From positions 1-64,000 of the forward strand of contig JRUP01000017.1 of the NCBI GenBank assembly GCA_000773965.1: a stretch of DNA of 64,000 nucleotides. Direction: 5' to 3'. The notes under the pieces were generated by a model. It was not told the origin of the DNA. It made no database searches and worked only from the letters and a program-made list of their open reading frames with translations. Source of the DNA: Enterobacter cancerogenus (GTDB taxonomy: Bacteria > Pseudomonadota > Gammaproteobacteria > Enterobacterales > Enterobacteriaceae). A program made the position numbers and the translations under genes. This document shows, piece after piece, positions 32,648 to 40,725 of the stretch (the first letter of the stretch is position 1; every line of letters begins with the position of its first letter).

Positions 32648-34215
32648 TACTTAGAAACCTGCGAGTAATACACCATGTCAGGGTTAATCCCCTGCACATA
32701 GCCTTTCAGGTTATCGCGCAATGCAATCAGGTTACGTGCCTGCAAGCCAATTACATACGGCGAGTTCTTCAGCACTTCACGCTGCATCGCCTGATACAGC
32801 TCAACGCGTTTATTGCTGTCAGCTTCGGCGGTGGCGGCCAGCGTTTGCTTGCTCAGCTCTGGAATGTGCCAGTCCGAACGATAAGCGATGGTTTTGCTGC
32901 CATCTTCCGGGTTATAGGCGAACGAGGCGGCGTTGGTATTCGGATCGAAATAGTCCGCACCCCAGGCATTCAGCGTGGCTTCGTACTGATGCGCTTTCAC
33001 GCGAGTAGAGACTTCAGAACTCAGGCCCGGCTGCACTTCCACTTTCACGCCACCTTTGGCAAAGCTGCCCTGTAATGCCTGCGCAATGTCGAGATACGGC
33101 GGTTGGTTGCTGGTGGAGAGTTTAAAGCTGACGTTGGTTAAACCTGCTTTCTTCAGAATCGCTTTGGCTTTTTCCGGATCGTAGGTGTACGGCGTGTCAT
33201 TCAACGCACCGAGGAAACCTTTAGGCAGGAAGGTTTGATGTACTTCGAACTGGCCTTTCAGCAGGTCGTTAGCAATACCTTTGTAGTCGAACAGGTAACG
33301 CGCCGCTTCCCACAGTGCCGGGTTCTTCAACACCGGATTCTCACCGACGTTGAACTGAATGTAGTAGAGCGAGGCCATCGGAATCGCTTCGGTCTTCACG
33401 CCCGCTTTGCCTTTCAGCGCCGCAATTTGGTCAGCACCAAGGTTACGCGCGATATCCACATCGCCCTGTTCCAGCAGCAGACGACGCGCAGCAGGTTCCG
33501 GGACGTTCTTGATCAGGATGTTCTTCAGCTTCGGTGCGCCCGCCGGTGAGGTCGGGTTGGCGGTCAGCAGTACCACTTCATGCAGCACCACTTTACGAAT
33601 CTGATAAGGGCCGCTACCCGCTGAATTGGTGCCTAACCAGGCATGACCGAAGTCACCGTTTTTGGCATTCGCCTGTGCAGTTTTCTCATCCACAATCGAA
33701 GAGACCGGTGCAGACAGCAGGCTAAGCACATAGGCCGGGCTGACGTTGGCGCTCCAGCTGATCTGCACATGGTTGTCATCGACTTTTTTCAGGAAGGTAT
33801 CGACGTTGTCTTTATTCCAGCCGAGCTGCGTCAGAATAAAGGAGGGATCGAGGTTAAGTTTCACCACGCGACCCAGCGAGAAGATCACATCTTCCGGACG
33901 CAGCGGGTTACCACTGGCGAATTGCGCGCCTTTGCGCAGTTCAAAGGTCAGGCTGCGGTTGTCACTGCCTGGCGTCCAGGAGGTGGCCAGCGTTGGCTTC
34001 AAATCGGTAGGGTTAGATGGATCCGACTGAACCAGACGTTGATAGATGTTAGTGAATGCTTGCACTGTGGTGAGTTCAAAGCCCTGAGCCGGATCGAAGC
34101 TATCAGCATCATCAGTCGACTGCGCAATCACCAGCGTATCTTTTGGTGTTGCGGCCTGAGCAGAGAAGGCGGCTACCAGCGATAACGCCAGCAGTGAGGG
34201 AATGATTTTTTTCAT
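32647..34215 (-). CDS. Family 5 extracellular solute-binding protein
   Basis: A 522-residue periplasmic binding protein of the oligopeptide/dipeptide/nickel class. A signal peptide MKKIIPSLLALSLVAAFSAQAA is followed by DSFDPAQGFELTTVQAFTNI and the typical TFELRKGAQFASGNPLRPEDVIFSLGRV. The set SBP-permease-permease-ATPase-ATPase is complete. Peptides are the default guess; no linked peptidase or metal gene narrows it down. The upstream 800 nt are shared with the divergent mgtB. Confidence 0.87.
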   Translation of the reverse strand: MKKIIPSLLALSLVAAFSAQAATPKDTLVIAQSTDDADSFDPAQGFELTTVQAFTNIYQRLVQSDPSNPTDLKPTLATSWTPGSDNRSLTFELRKGAQFASGNPLRPEDVIFSLGRVVKLNLDPSFILTQLGWNKDNVDTFLKKVDDNHVQISWSANVSPAYVLSLLSAPVSSIVDEKTAQANAKNGDFGHAWLGTNSAGSGPYQIRKVVLHEVVLLTANPTSPAGAPKLKNILIKNVPEPAARRLLLEQGDVDIARNLGADQIAALKGKAGVKTEAIPMASLYYIQFNVGENPVLKNPALWEAARYLFDYKGIANDLLKGQFEVHQTFLPKGFLGALNDTPYTYDPEKAKAILKKAGLTNVSFKLSTSNQPPYLDIAQALQGSFAKGGVKVEVQPGLSSEVSTRVKAHQYEATLNAWGADYFDPNTNAASFAYNPEDGSKTIAYRSDWHIPELSKQTLAATAEADSNKRVELYQAMQREVLKNSPYVIGLQARNLIALRDNLKGYVQGINPDMVYYSQVSK

Positions 34216-34667
34216 GTTGTTTCCTTGCCTTAAAAAAGTAACGCGAGTTTACGAGAGCGCAGTAATGAAGAATAGTCAATTTATGGCTATACATATGCTT
34301 TACGGTTCTAAGCGCGACGGATTGGTTATAAGCCTGTTAAATATGCTGTTATTGTTATCGCACCCCGCTGTGCTAAAGACTCGCCAATTTTTGTCCTTTC
34401 ATCAACCAAATCACAACGGAAATTAAACTCGTTGCTGAACGGAAATAATTAACTTTACTTCGCTTCGCTCAGGAATATAATGACGCCAACTTCAAACAGG
34501 AGAATTCAGTTGGACAGTCACCCTTTTAGATGGCAACACAAGGCAAGCTGACGCGCGAATTCTTTTGTCGCTGCTTGCCAACACGGCGGGCAGCAATCCT
34601 CTCTTCTCTCTGATGATTGTTCCCCTTTAAACGACAGTAGCGGGTTGATGCCCGTGGGGATTTCATC

Positions 34668-34718
34668 ATGCACATGATTTTAAACGCACTTTTTCCTCCA
34701 CCTCGATGCGCGCGCTGA
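34668..34718 (+). CDS. Candidate proline-rich leader peptide upstream of mgtB
   Basis: A 16-residue ORF reading MHMILNALFPPPRCAR with three consecutive proline codons (CCT CCA CCT), preceded by GGGGATTTCATC. A hairpin CGCTGA/TCAGCG (34713-34727) overlaps its stop codon, so ribosome stalling at PPP would decide whether the hairpin forms. Known Mg2+ transporter leaders (mgtL, mgtP) are also proline-coding. The ORF is too short to be proven by sequence alone. Confidence 0.4.
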   Translation: MHMILNALFPPPRCAR

Positions 34719-34727
34719 TTTTCAGCG
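34713..34727 (+). promoter_or_regulatory. Hairpin over the stop codon of the first leader ORF
   Basis: CGCTGA (34713-34718) pairs with TCAGCG (34722-34727) across a TTT loop. The left arm contains the TGA stop of the proline-rich ORF. Confidence 0.5.
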
Positions 34728-34823
34728 TGCATAATTAACCGCTGTTTTAGCGCGTTTTGGCACGTCCGTGCTCAGGCTACCTGGCAAATCCGGACTGACT
34801 GAAAATCGCACGTTACGGCATTA

Positions 34824-34861
34824 TTGACATCGTCATCGCTATTTCTCGTTATTTTAACGAG
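34824..34861 (+). promoter_or_regulatory. Promoter element and hairpin before the second leader ORF
   Basis: TTGACA at 34824-34829, with a weak -10 near 34847-34852 (CGTTAT, 17-nt spacer). A perfect 7-bp stem CTCGTTA/TAACGAG with a TTT loop (34845-34861) overlaps this -10, 35 nt upstream of the second leader ORF. It can be read as promoter plus operator or as leader hairpin. Confidence 0.4.
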
Positions 34862-34895
34862 CGAATTTCTTCGTCTTTTATTTACGGGAGGTCAT

Positions 34896-34931
34896 ATGGA
34901 AATTCCCGATAGGTTATTTTTAATCATCTAA
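34896..34931 (+). CDS. Candidate 11-residue leader peptide before mgtB
   Basis: The ORF reads MEIPDRLFLII and has a near-perfect ribosome site (ACGGGAGGTCAT directly before ATG). Its first residues are acidic and proline-containing (M-E-I-P-D), comparable with the start M-E-P-D-P of enterobacterial MgtL, which destabilises ribosomes when Mg2+ is low. It ends 87 nt before the mgtB start; a hairpin TGTGC/GCACA lies between. Role inferred. Confidence 0.55.
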   Translation: MEIPDRLFLII

Positions 34932-35018
34932 CGCAGCGTCGTTAATTTAATTTATCCCGAACTATGTGCTCCATGCACAGGGACTTTTATTGCCGTAAAA
35001 AAATAGAGGAATGTCATC

Positions 35019-37742
35019 ATGACTGACATGAAACTCAACCAGGAAAAAAAATCCTGGAGCAACGCCCGCCCCCAGCGTCAGAAAACGCCGCGCTATCTGA
35101 TTGAAGATGAAGCAGGTTTCACCGCCGATGAAACCCTGGTTCGCCTGCGCAGTGATGCGCTGGGCCTGAGCGAACGCGAAGCCGAAGCGCGTCTGGAGGT
35201 TTATGGCCGCAATCAGGTGGCACATGATAAAGCGCCCCCAGCACTGATTCAGCTGCTTCAGGCGTTTAATAACCCGTTCATTTATGTGTTGATGGCGCTG
35301 GCGGCGGTGAGTTTTTTCACTGACTACCTGCTGCCGTTGCGTAAAGGCGAGGAGACCGATCTGACCGGTGTCATCATCATTGTGACGATGGTAACGCTCA
35401 GCGGTTTGCTGCGTTTCTGGCAAGAGTTCCGCACTAATAAAGCCGCGCAGGCATTGAAATCCATGGTGCGCACGACTGCCACCGTGCTACGCCGGGAATC
35501 TGCCCAACAGCCCCCGGCTAAACAGGAAGTGGATATCGCCACGCTGGTACCCGGTGACATTATTTATCTCTCTGCGGGCGATCTGGTGCCTGCTGACGTG
35601 CGTCTGTTGGATTCACGTGACCTGTTTATCAGCCAGGCGATCCTGACCGGTGAATCACTGCCAGTGGAGAAATATGACGTCACGGGCCACGTCACCAGCA
35701 AAGGCGCGGGAGCGAGCGATCACGGGGCTTCACTGCTGGAACTCGGTAGCGTGTGTCTGATGGGCACCAACGTCTCCAGCGGCAGCGCCAAAGCGGTGGT
35801 AGTGGCAACCGGCGGCGAAACCTACTTTGGCAGCCTGGCGAAATCGATTGTCGGCAACCGTACCCAAACCGCTTTTGATCGCGGCGTGAACAGTGTCAGC
35901 TGGCTGCTGATCCGCTTCATGCTGGTGATGGTGCCGGTGGTGCTGCTGATTAACGGGCTAACCAAAGGCGACTGGCTGGATGCGTCGTTGTTTGCGCTGG
36001 CGGTGGCGGTGGGCCTGACGCCGGAAATGTTGCCGATGATTGTCAGCTCGAATCTGGCGAAAGGCGCTATTGCCATGTCACGCCGCAAAGTAATTGTGAA
36101 ACGGCTGAACGCGATTCAAAACCTTGGCGCGATGGACATCCTGTGTACCGATAAAACCGGCACGCTGACCCAGGACAACATCATTCTTGAGCATCATCTG
36201 GATTGCGCTGGGGTGGAAAACTCTCGCGTGTTAATGCTGAGCTGGCTTAACAGCCATTATCAGAGCAGCACGCCGAATCTGATGGATCGTGCGATTCTGC
36301 GCTACGGCAAGGATCGTGTGACCGCGGACATGGGCGACTATTACGCCAAAGTGGATGAGTTGCCGTTTGATTTTGTGCGTCGCCGCGTTTCTGTTGTAGT
36401 GCGCGATCGTCGTCTGAATCAACAGATGCTGATCTGTAAAGGCGCGGTAGAAGAGATGCTGAGTATCGCTACGGCTGAGCGTGAAGGAAAACTGGTTCAG
36501 CCGCTGGATGAAAAACGCCGTGCAGAATTGTTAGCTCTGGCACATCAGTACAACGAGCAAGGTTTCCGTGTATTGCTGGTGGCGAGTCGTGTGCTGGAGG
36601 AGCCAGGCTTGCAGCAGGCATTGAGCGTGGCAGATGAGCAAGGGTTAACCGTAGAAGGGCTGCTGACCTTCCTCGATCCACCTAAAGAGAGTGCCGCCAA
36701 AGCCATCACCGCACTGCGCGACAATGGCGTGAGCGTCAAAGTGCTGACCGGCGACAACCCGGTGGTCACTGCACGGATTTGCCAGCAGGTTGGCATTGAT
36801 AGCGGCGACATCGTCACTGGCGATCAGATTGCCATGATGAGCGACGAGCAACTGGCTGACGCTGCGGCTCACAGTGCGGTGTTTGCCAAACTGACCCCGT
36901 TGCAGAAATCACGTATCTTGCGCGCGCTGCAACAGCAGGGCCATACCGTTGGCTTCCTCGGCGACGGTATCAATGATGCACCAGCCCTGCGTGATGCCGA
37001 TGTCGGTATTTCAGTGGATAGCGCAGCAGACATCGCGAAAGAGTCTTCTGACATCATCCTGCTGGAAAAAGATCTGATGGTGCTGGAAGAGGGGGTGATG
37101 AAAGGACGCGAAACCTTCGGCAACATCATCAAGTATCTCAACATGACCGCCAGTTCCAACTTTGGCAACGTGTTCTCTGTGCTGGTGGCGAGCGCCTTTA
37201 TTCCGTTCCTGCCAATGCTGGCGATTCATTTGCTGATTCAGAACCTGATGTATGACCTGTCTCAGCTGGCGCTGCCATGGGACAAAATGGACCGTGAGTT
37301 CCTGCGCAAACCGCGCAAATGGGACGCGCGCAATATCAAACGTTTCATGCTGTGGATTGGGCCTACATCATCAATCTTTGATATCACGACTTTTGCTGTG
37401 ATGTGGTACGTGTTTGCCGCCAACACGCCGGAAATGCAGTCACTGTTCCAGTCCGGTTGGTTTGTAGAAGGATTGCTGTCGCAGACGCTGGTGGTGCATA
37501 TGCTGCGCACCCAGAAAATTCCGTTCATCCAGAGCCGTGCTGCACTGCCGGTGCTGCTGACTACGGCGTGTGTGATGATTGCAGGCATTCTGCTGCCATT
37601 CTCCCCGTTGGGACACATGGTGGGATTGAAGCCGTTGCCCTGGGCTTACTTCCCATGGCTGGTCGCGACCTTGTTAGGTTACTGCGTGGTCGCACAGGGT
37701 ATGAAAATGCTCTACATCAAACGCTTCGGCCAGTGGTTCTAA
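35019..37742 (+). CDS. mgtB: P-type Mg2+ importer MgtB
   Basis: A 907-residue P3-type ATPase that imports Mg2+ across the inner membrane. Visible are the actuator motif LTGESLPVEK, the phosphorylation site CTDKTGTLTQ (Asp378), the KGAVEEM nucleotide-binding segment, the hinge GDGINDAPALRDADVG, and ten TM segments. The ends (MTDMKLN and IKRFGQWF) and internal segments match Salmonella MgtB rather than MgtA. There is no mgtC. It has a long leader with candidate regulatory ORFs and is followed after 15 nt by an MgtR-like peptide gene. PhoPQ and Mg2+ control is expected from the family. Confidence 0.95.
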   Translation: MTDMKLNQEKKSWSNARPQRQKTPRYLIEDEAGFTADETLVRLRSDALGLSEREAEARLEVYGRNQVAHDKAPPALIQLLQAFNNPFIYVLMALAAVSFFTDYLLPLRKGEETDLTGVIIIVTMVTLSGLLRFWQEFRTNKAAQALKSMVRTTATVLRRESAQQPPAKQEVDIATLVPGDIIYLSAGDLVPADVRLLDSRDLFISQAILTGESLPVEKYDVTGHVTSKGAGASDHGASLLELGSVCLMGTNVSSGSAKAVVVATGGETYFGSLAKSIVGNRTQTAFDRGVNSVSWLLIRFMLVMVPVVLLINGLTKGDWLDASLFALAVAVGLTPEMLPMIVSSNLAKGAIAMSRRKVIVKRLNAIQNLGAMDILCTDKTGTLTQDNIILEHHLDCAGVENSRVLMLSWLNSHYQSSTPNLMDRAILRYGKDRVTADMGDYYAKVDELPFDFVRRRVSVVVRDRRLNQQMLICKGAVEEMLSIATAEREGKLVQPLDEKRRAELLALAHQYNEQGFRVLLVASRVLEEPGLQQALSVADEQGLTVEGLLTFLDPPKESAAKAITALRDNGVSVKVLTGDNPVVTARICQQVGIDSGDIVTGDQIAMMSDEQLADAAAHSAVFAKLTPLQKSRILRALQQQGHTVGFLGDGINDAPALRDADVGISVDSAADIAKESSDIILLEKDLMVLEEGVMKGRETFGNIIKYLNMTASSNFGNVFSVLVASAFIPFLPMLAIHLLIQNLMYDLSQLALPWDKMDREFLRKPRKWDARNIKRFMLWIGPTSSIFDITTFAVMWYVFAANTPEMQSLFQSGWFVEGLLSQTLVVHMLRTQKIPFIQSRAALPVLLTTACVMIAGILLPFSPLGHMVGLKPLPWAYFPWLVATLLGYCVVAQGMKMLYIKRFGQWF

Positions 37743-37757
37743 CCCCATGGAGGCGCT

Positions 37758-37844
37758 ATGCGGAATCGGAATCTTAATAAGGTGGTGTGCCATCTGCTAA
37801 TCATGATGGTGGTCATCGTCGTACTAACGCTGGTGTTTCGTTAG
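37758..37844 (+). CDS. MgtR-like 28-residue membrane peptide
   Basis: A small ORF 15 nt after mgtB with a clear GGAGGCGCT ribosome site. It reads a basic head MRNRNLNK followed by about 18 hydrophobic residues (VVCHLLIMMVVIVVLTLV), a single TM helix. Position, size and layout are those of MgtR, the 30-residue peptide encoded after mgtCB in Salmonella that promotes degradation of MgtC and acts on MgtA. Direct sequence identity with MgtR is low, so the name is by analogy. A terminator follows at once. Confidence 0.65.
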   Translation: MRNRNLNKVVCHLLIMMVVIVVLTLVFR

Positions 37845-37846
37845 GC

Positions 37847-37877
37847 AAAACAAGGGCAGGTTATCCTGCCCTTGTTT
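37847..37877. terminator. Bidirectional terminator after mgtB
   Basis: AAACAAGGGCAGG/CCTGCCCTTGTTT with a TTAT loop; a 13-bp stem with T-runs on both strands. It ends the mgtB transcript and the convergent orphan operon. Confidence 0.9.
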
Positions 37878-38364
37878 CATGAGACGTTATGAGCAGTTGC
37901 TTTTTGAATCCGGGGCTACGCTTGACGTATTGAGGATCGCCAATGAAAGGCAGAGCAAATTTTGGCGTATCTGCCACTTCCAGCGACCAGCGTGCTTCTC
38001 CAAGAAAATTAAATTCGATGTGATCCTGATATAGCGTGAGCTGCTCGAAAAATCCTGAGCTGTAGGCATTTTCGATATGAATGATTTCTTGCACTCCTTC
38101 ACCGCGTTGATAAAGCACGATGGTCAGCGACTCTTCATATGAGATGCCATCCGTGACAAATAAAACAAACCTTCCGGCGTTAATTTCAATGGCCGCCTCC
38201 AGCACGGATCCAGGAATCACGATGCCGCAGGTCTGCTGATCAATAACTAACTCACTTCGCGCCTGCGCGGTTTCAGTCGCCGGATGTTGTGGTGTAAGCG
38301 AAAGATTAAATACCTGCTGCATCATCGCCAGAGTGCTCTCATTTGGCTGGCGATCGTAAGTCAT
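37861..38364 (-). CDS. Hypothetical protein, orphan operon
   Basis: A 167-residue soluble-looking protein with no signal peptide or TM segment and no family I recognise. The middle is beta-rich (GRFVLFVTDGISYEESLTIVLYQRGEG, QDHIEFNFLGEARWSLEVAD). Its start lies inside the end of the upstream small gene (26-nt overlap), so the two form one operon between mgtB and the SDR gene. Its 3' end reaches into the shared terminator. Confidence 0.7.
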   Translation of the reverse strand: MTYDRQPNESTLAMMQQVFNLSLTPQHPATETAQARSELVIDQQTCGIVIPGSVLEAAIEINAGRFVLFVTDGISYEESLTIVLYQRGEGVQEIIHIENAYSSGFFEQLTLYQDHIEFNFLGEARWSLEVADTPKFALPFIGDPQYVKRSPGFKKQLLITSHETRAG

Positions 38365-38524
38365 CGGCCATTTTCTTATTCAGTTTCGAATGCTCAAGTC
38401 GCAGGCGGGGATCGATAGACAGGCGGGCGGCAATAGTCGATATATCGCCCTGCAAAGCACTGATTGCTTCATCAAATTTTTTACGCCCGTTAATATCAAG
38501 CGACTGCAACAGGGCAACATCCAT
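38339..38524 (-). CDS. Small hypothetical protein, orphan operon
   Basis: A 61-residue helical protein (MDVALLQSLDINGRKKFDEA, then DISTIAARLSIDPRLRLEHSKLNKKM). The ATG at 38524 is chosen because GAGGA lies 6 nt before it. It overlaps the following gene by 26 nt in another frame. The pairing of a very small helical protein with a larger partner is the only functional hint; it resembles no family I know. Confidence 0.6.
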   Translation of the reverse strand: MDVALLQSLDINGRKKFDEAISALQGDISTIAARLSIDPRLRLEHSKLNKKMADDLRSPAK

Positions 38525-38745
38525 GCGCATTCCTCACTGTGAACATAAAATGGACTCTAACAAAGCCGTAAACAGTGATGCAAGAATGAGTAATGGCTAT
38601 GCGTAAGCCTACTGAGATAAACCTGATTTAATTTAAATTCATGATTTTATTATAAAATAGAAATCACGCATTGACGGTTATTTGACTTAAATTCAATGAC
38701 TGTTAATTACCCACTGATTAGTTATCAGAAAGTTCTGAGGTGAAA

Positions 38746-39423
38746 ATGAGCCAAACAAAACGCGCGTTAATTATCGGTGCTTCAAAAGGGATTGGACTAG
38801 CCGTGGTGCAGCAACTGCTGGCCGATGGCTGGGACGTTACGGCAACTTATCGCAGCACTGCCGTTTCCTATCAGCATGAAAAACTGCGCTGGCTGCCACT
38901 GGATATCACTATTGCCACACAGCGTGAGCAGTTACTTCAGCAGCTCAAAGGTAAGCAATTTGACCGCGCGCTGATCAATGCGGGGATTCTCGGACCTGAT
39001 TCAATGGAATTGATCGCCACTTCCGATGATGAACTGATACAGCTGTTTATGACCAATAGCGTTGCGCCCGTGCGCATGGCTGAAGGCCTGCTACCCTTGC
39101 TGTCGGAAAAACAGGGCGTGCTTGGTATCACCACATCTCGTCTCGGCAGCCTGACGGAAAATGCCGAGGCGATTCGCCCTTACTACTCAGCCAGCAAAGT
39201 GGCGCTGAATATGCTGAGTCGTGCGCTACTGCAGCAGATGGATCTGCGTGGTACAACCTTGCTGTCACTGCATCCGGGCTGGGTGAAGACCGATATGGGC
39301 GGGGATGATGCGGATATTACTGCAGTAGAAAGTGCTCAGGGATTAGTGACGCAACTGAACCGTTTTGCCGGGCAGGGCGGACATCATTACGTCGATTACA
39401 GCGGCAGGCAGTTAGCCTGGTGA
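38746..39423 (+). CDS. SDR-family oxidoreductase
   Basis: A 225-residue short-chain dehydrogenase of the classical type. The NAD(P)-binding motif is GASKGIG near the N-terminus, the NAG motif is in LINAGILG, and the catalytic residues are in TSRLGS (Ser) and YYSASK (Tyr-x3-Lys), followed by LHPGWVKTDMGG. The substrate is unknown; csgA-like cytosolic SDRs are the nearest relatives I can name. Start at 38746 after GAGGTG; a GTG two codons earlier is part of that site. Confidence 0.85.
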   Translation: MSQTKRALIIGASKGIGLAVVQQLLADGWDVTATYRSTAVSYQHEKLRWLPLDITIATQREQLLQQLKGKQFDRALINAGILGPDSMELIATSDDELIQLFMTNSVAPVRMAEGLLPLLSEKQGVLGITTSRLGSLTENAEAIRPYYSASKVALNMLSRALLQQMDLRGTTLLSLHPGWVKTDMGGDDADITAVESAQGLVTQLNRFAGQGGHHYVDYSGRQLAW

Positions 39424-39462
39424 TAGTGAGCGCCTGCTGACCGATGCCAGCAGGCGACATCC

Positions 39463-40119
39463 TTATTCGTCTGGCTGATAATACTGCACGCCAATCTCAA
39501 TACGTTCACGCCCGCTGGCCACGCGATGGCGATTGCTGTCGCGCAGCGAGTAGATGCAGCCGCAGTACTCCTGCTGATAGAAACGCTCGCGCTTGCTGAT
39601 CTCGATCATGCGCGATGATCCACCACCTTTACGCCAGTTAAACTCCCAATACAGCATGTCCGGATAGTGCGCTGCTGCACGCACGCCGCAGTCATTAATC
39701 TGCTTCATGTCCTTCCAGCGCGAAATGCCCAGCGAACTGGTGATCACCGGGAAGCCATTTTCATGCGCATACAGCGCAGTGCGTTCAAAGCGCATGTCGA
39801 AACACATGGTGCAGCGTACGCCACGCTCCGGTTCCCACTCCATGCCGCGCGCCCGATCAAACCAGTTATCTTTATCGTAATCGGCATCCACGAAAGGCAC
39901 ACCGAACTGCTCAGCAAAGCGGATATTTTCTTCTTTGCGCAGCTCGTACTCTTTCAACGGATGAATGTTTGGGTTGTAAAAGAAGATGGTGTAATCGATT
40001 CCGGAAGCCAGCATCGCTTCCATCACCTCACCCGAGCAGGGTGCGCAGCAGGAGTGCAACAGCACTTTGTTGTGACCGTTGGGTAAAGGCAAGGGCTGGC
40101 GTTTGAAGGTGTCAGACAT
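39463..40119 (-). CDS. queH: Epoxyqueuosine reductase QueH
   Basis: A 218-residue enzyme for the last step of tRNA queuosine synthesis (epoxyqueuosine to queuosine), the cobalamin-independent alternative to QueG. The diagnostic cysteines are visible: HSCCAPC (Cys24, Cys25, Cys28), CTMC (Cys103, Cys106) and YCGC near residue 185, which bind an Fe-S cluster and a further metal. The gene is monocistronic here. Confidence 0.93.
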   Translation of the reverse strand: MSDTFKRQPLPLPNGHNKVLLHSCCAPCSGEVMEAMLASGIDYTIFFYNPNIHPLKEYELRKEENIRFAEQFGVPFVDADYDKDNWFDRARGMEWEPERGVRCTMCFDMRFERTALYAHENGFPVITSSLGISRWKDMKQINDCGVRAAAHYPDMLYWEFNWRKGGGSSRMIEISKRERFYQQEYCGCIYSLRDSNRHRVASGRERIEIGVQYYQPDE

Positions 40120-40189
40120 GAGAAAAAATAGTTAATGAGTGTTGGGCGAAGTTTAAGTCGATATCGCGCCGGACGCAAAAAGAGTAAAC

Positions 40190-40216
40190 AAAAAAGGCCG
40201 CGATCGCGGCCTTTCA
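40190..40216 (-). terminator. Terminator of the LEA-like gene
   Basis: On the minus strand AAAGGCCGC/GCGGCCTTT with a GATC loop is followed by TTTT. It lies about 20 nt after the stop of the LEA-like gene. Confidence 0.85.
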
Positions 40217-40234
40217 GAATTGCGTCAGAAGAAA

Positions 40235-40591
40235 TTATTCAGTGACTTTCTTCTTCAGATCGCTGGCACCTTCTTTGGTTTTATTCCAGCCTTTGTTAGC
40301 ACCTTCTTTGGTGGCATCCCACCCTTTTTCAGTGCCTTCTTTGGTTTTGTTCCAGCCTTTCTGTGCGCCTTCGCTCACTTTGCTGCTGGTACTGTCGCTT
40401 TTACCCTGGACAGCATGTTTGGCCTTCAGCTTCTGCTCTTCGCCTTGATGCTGCGCCTGATGCAGCTTCTCTTTCGCAGTGTCAGCGCCCGCTTGTGCGT
40501 TCGCGACGGTTTCGTCAGTTGCATGTGTAGTGGCGGCAAAAGCCGAAGAAGCCAGCAGCAGGGCAGATACAGCAATAATTGTCTTTTTCAT
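40235..40591 (-). CDS. LEA-like periplasmic repeat protein
   Basis: A 118-residue exported protein: signal peptide MKKTIIAVSALLLASSAFAA, then a very hydrophilic Lys/Glu/Ala/Gln-rich body with the octamer GW(N/D)(K/A)TKEG three times and a further GWNKTKEG-type spacing of 11 residues, as in late-embryogenesis-abundant proteins. No Cys and no aromatic residues other than Trp in the repeats. A role in desiccation or osmotic stress is inferred from composition. The start at 40591 follows the weak site GAGGGAATATTC. Confidence 0.75.
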   Translation of the reverse strand: MKKTIIAVSALLLASSAFAATTHATDETVANAQAGADTAKEKLHQAQHQGEEQKLKAKHAVQGKSDSTSSKVSEGAQKGWNKTKEGTEKGWDATKEGANKGWNKTKEGASDLKKKVTE

Positions 40592-40725
40592 GAATATTCC
40601 CTCATCAATCGCTCTATGAGTTATGAGCGTAGTTAACAATGGCACGCTCAGCCAGAATTGGCTCCAGGAATAACCTTAATTGAATCATCGGGTTTGCCCG
40701 GTGAAAAAATGTGCGCGGTGGCCCG

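Larger units (their letters stand above)
34216..35018. other. Divergent control region and mgtB leader
   Basis: 803 nt between the divergent SBP gene and mgtB. It holds two short ORFs with good start contexts (34668-34718 and 34896-34931), several hairpins (34713-34727, 34845-34861, about 34960-34982) and a TTGACA promoter element at 34824. GGTTAT-N5-TGTTAA at 34324-34340 resembles a PhoP box imperfectly (9 of 12). No larger gene is supported. Confidence 0.6.

Noticed and set aside
34324..34340. PhoP box for mgtB
   Set aside because: GGTTAT-N5-TGTTAA has 9 of 12 matches, lies about 680 nt before mgtB and has no good -10 at the right distance; not strong enough for a feature.
34526..34732. 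68-codon minus-strand frame upstream of mgtB
   Set aside because: No ribosome site, very basic random composition, and it overlaps the hairpins of the leader.
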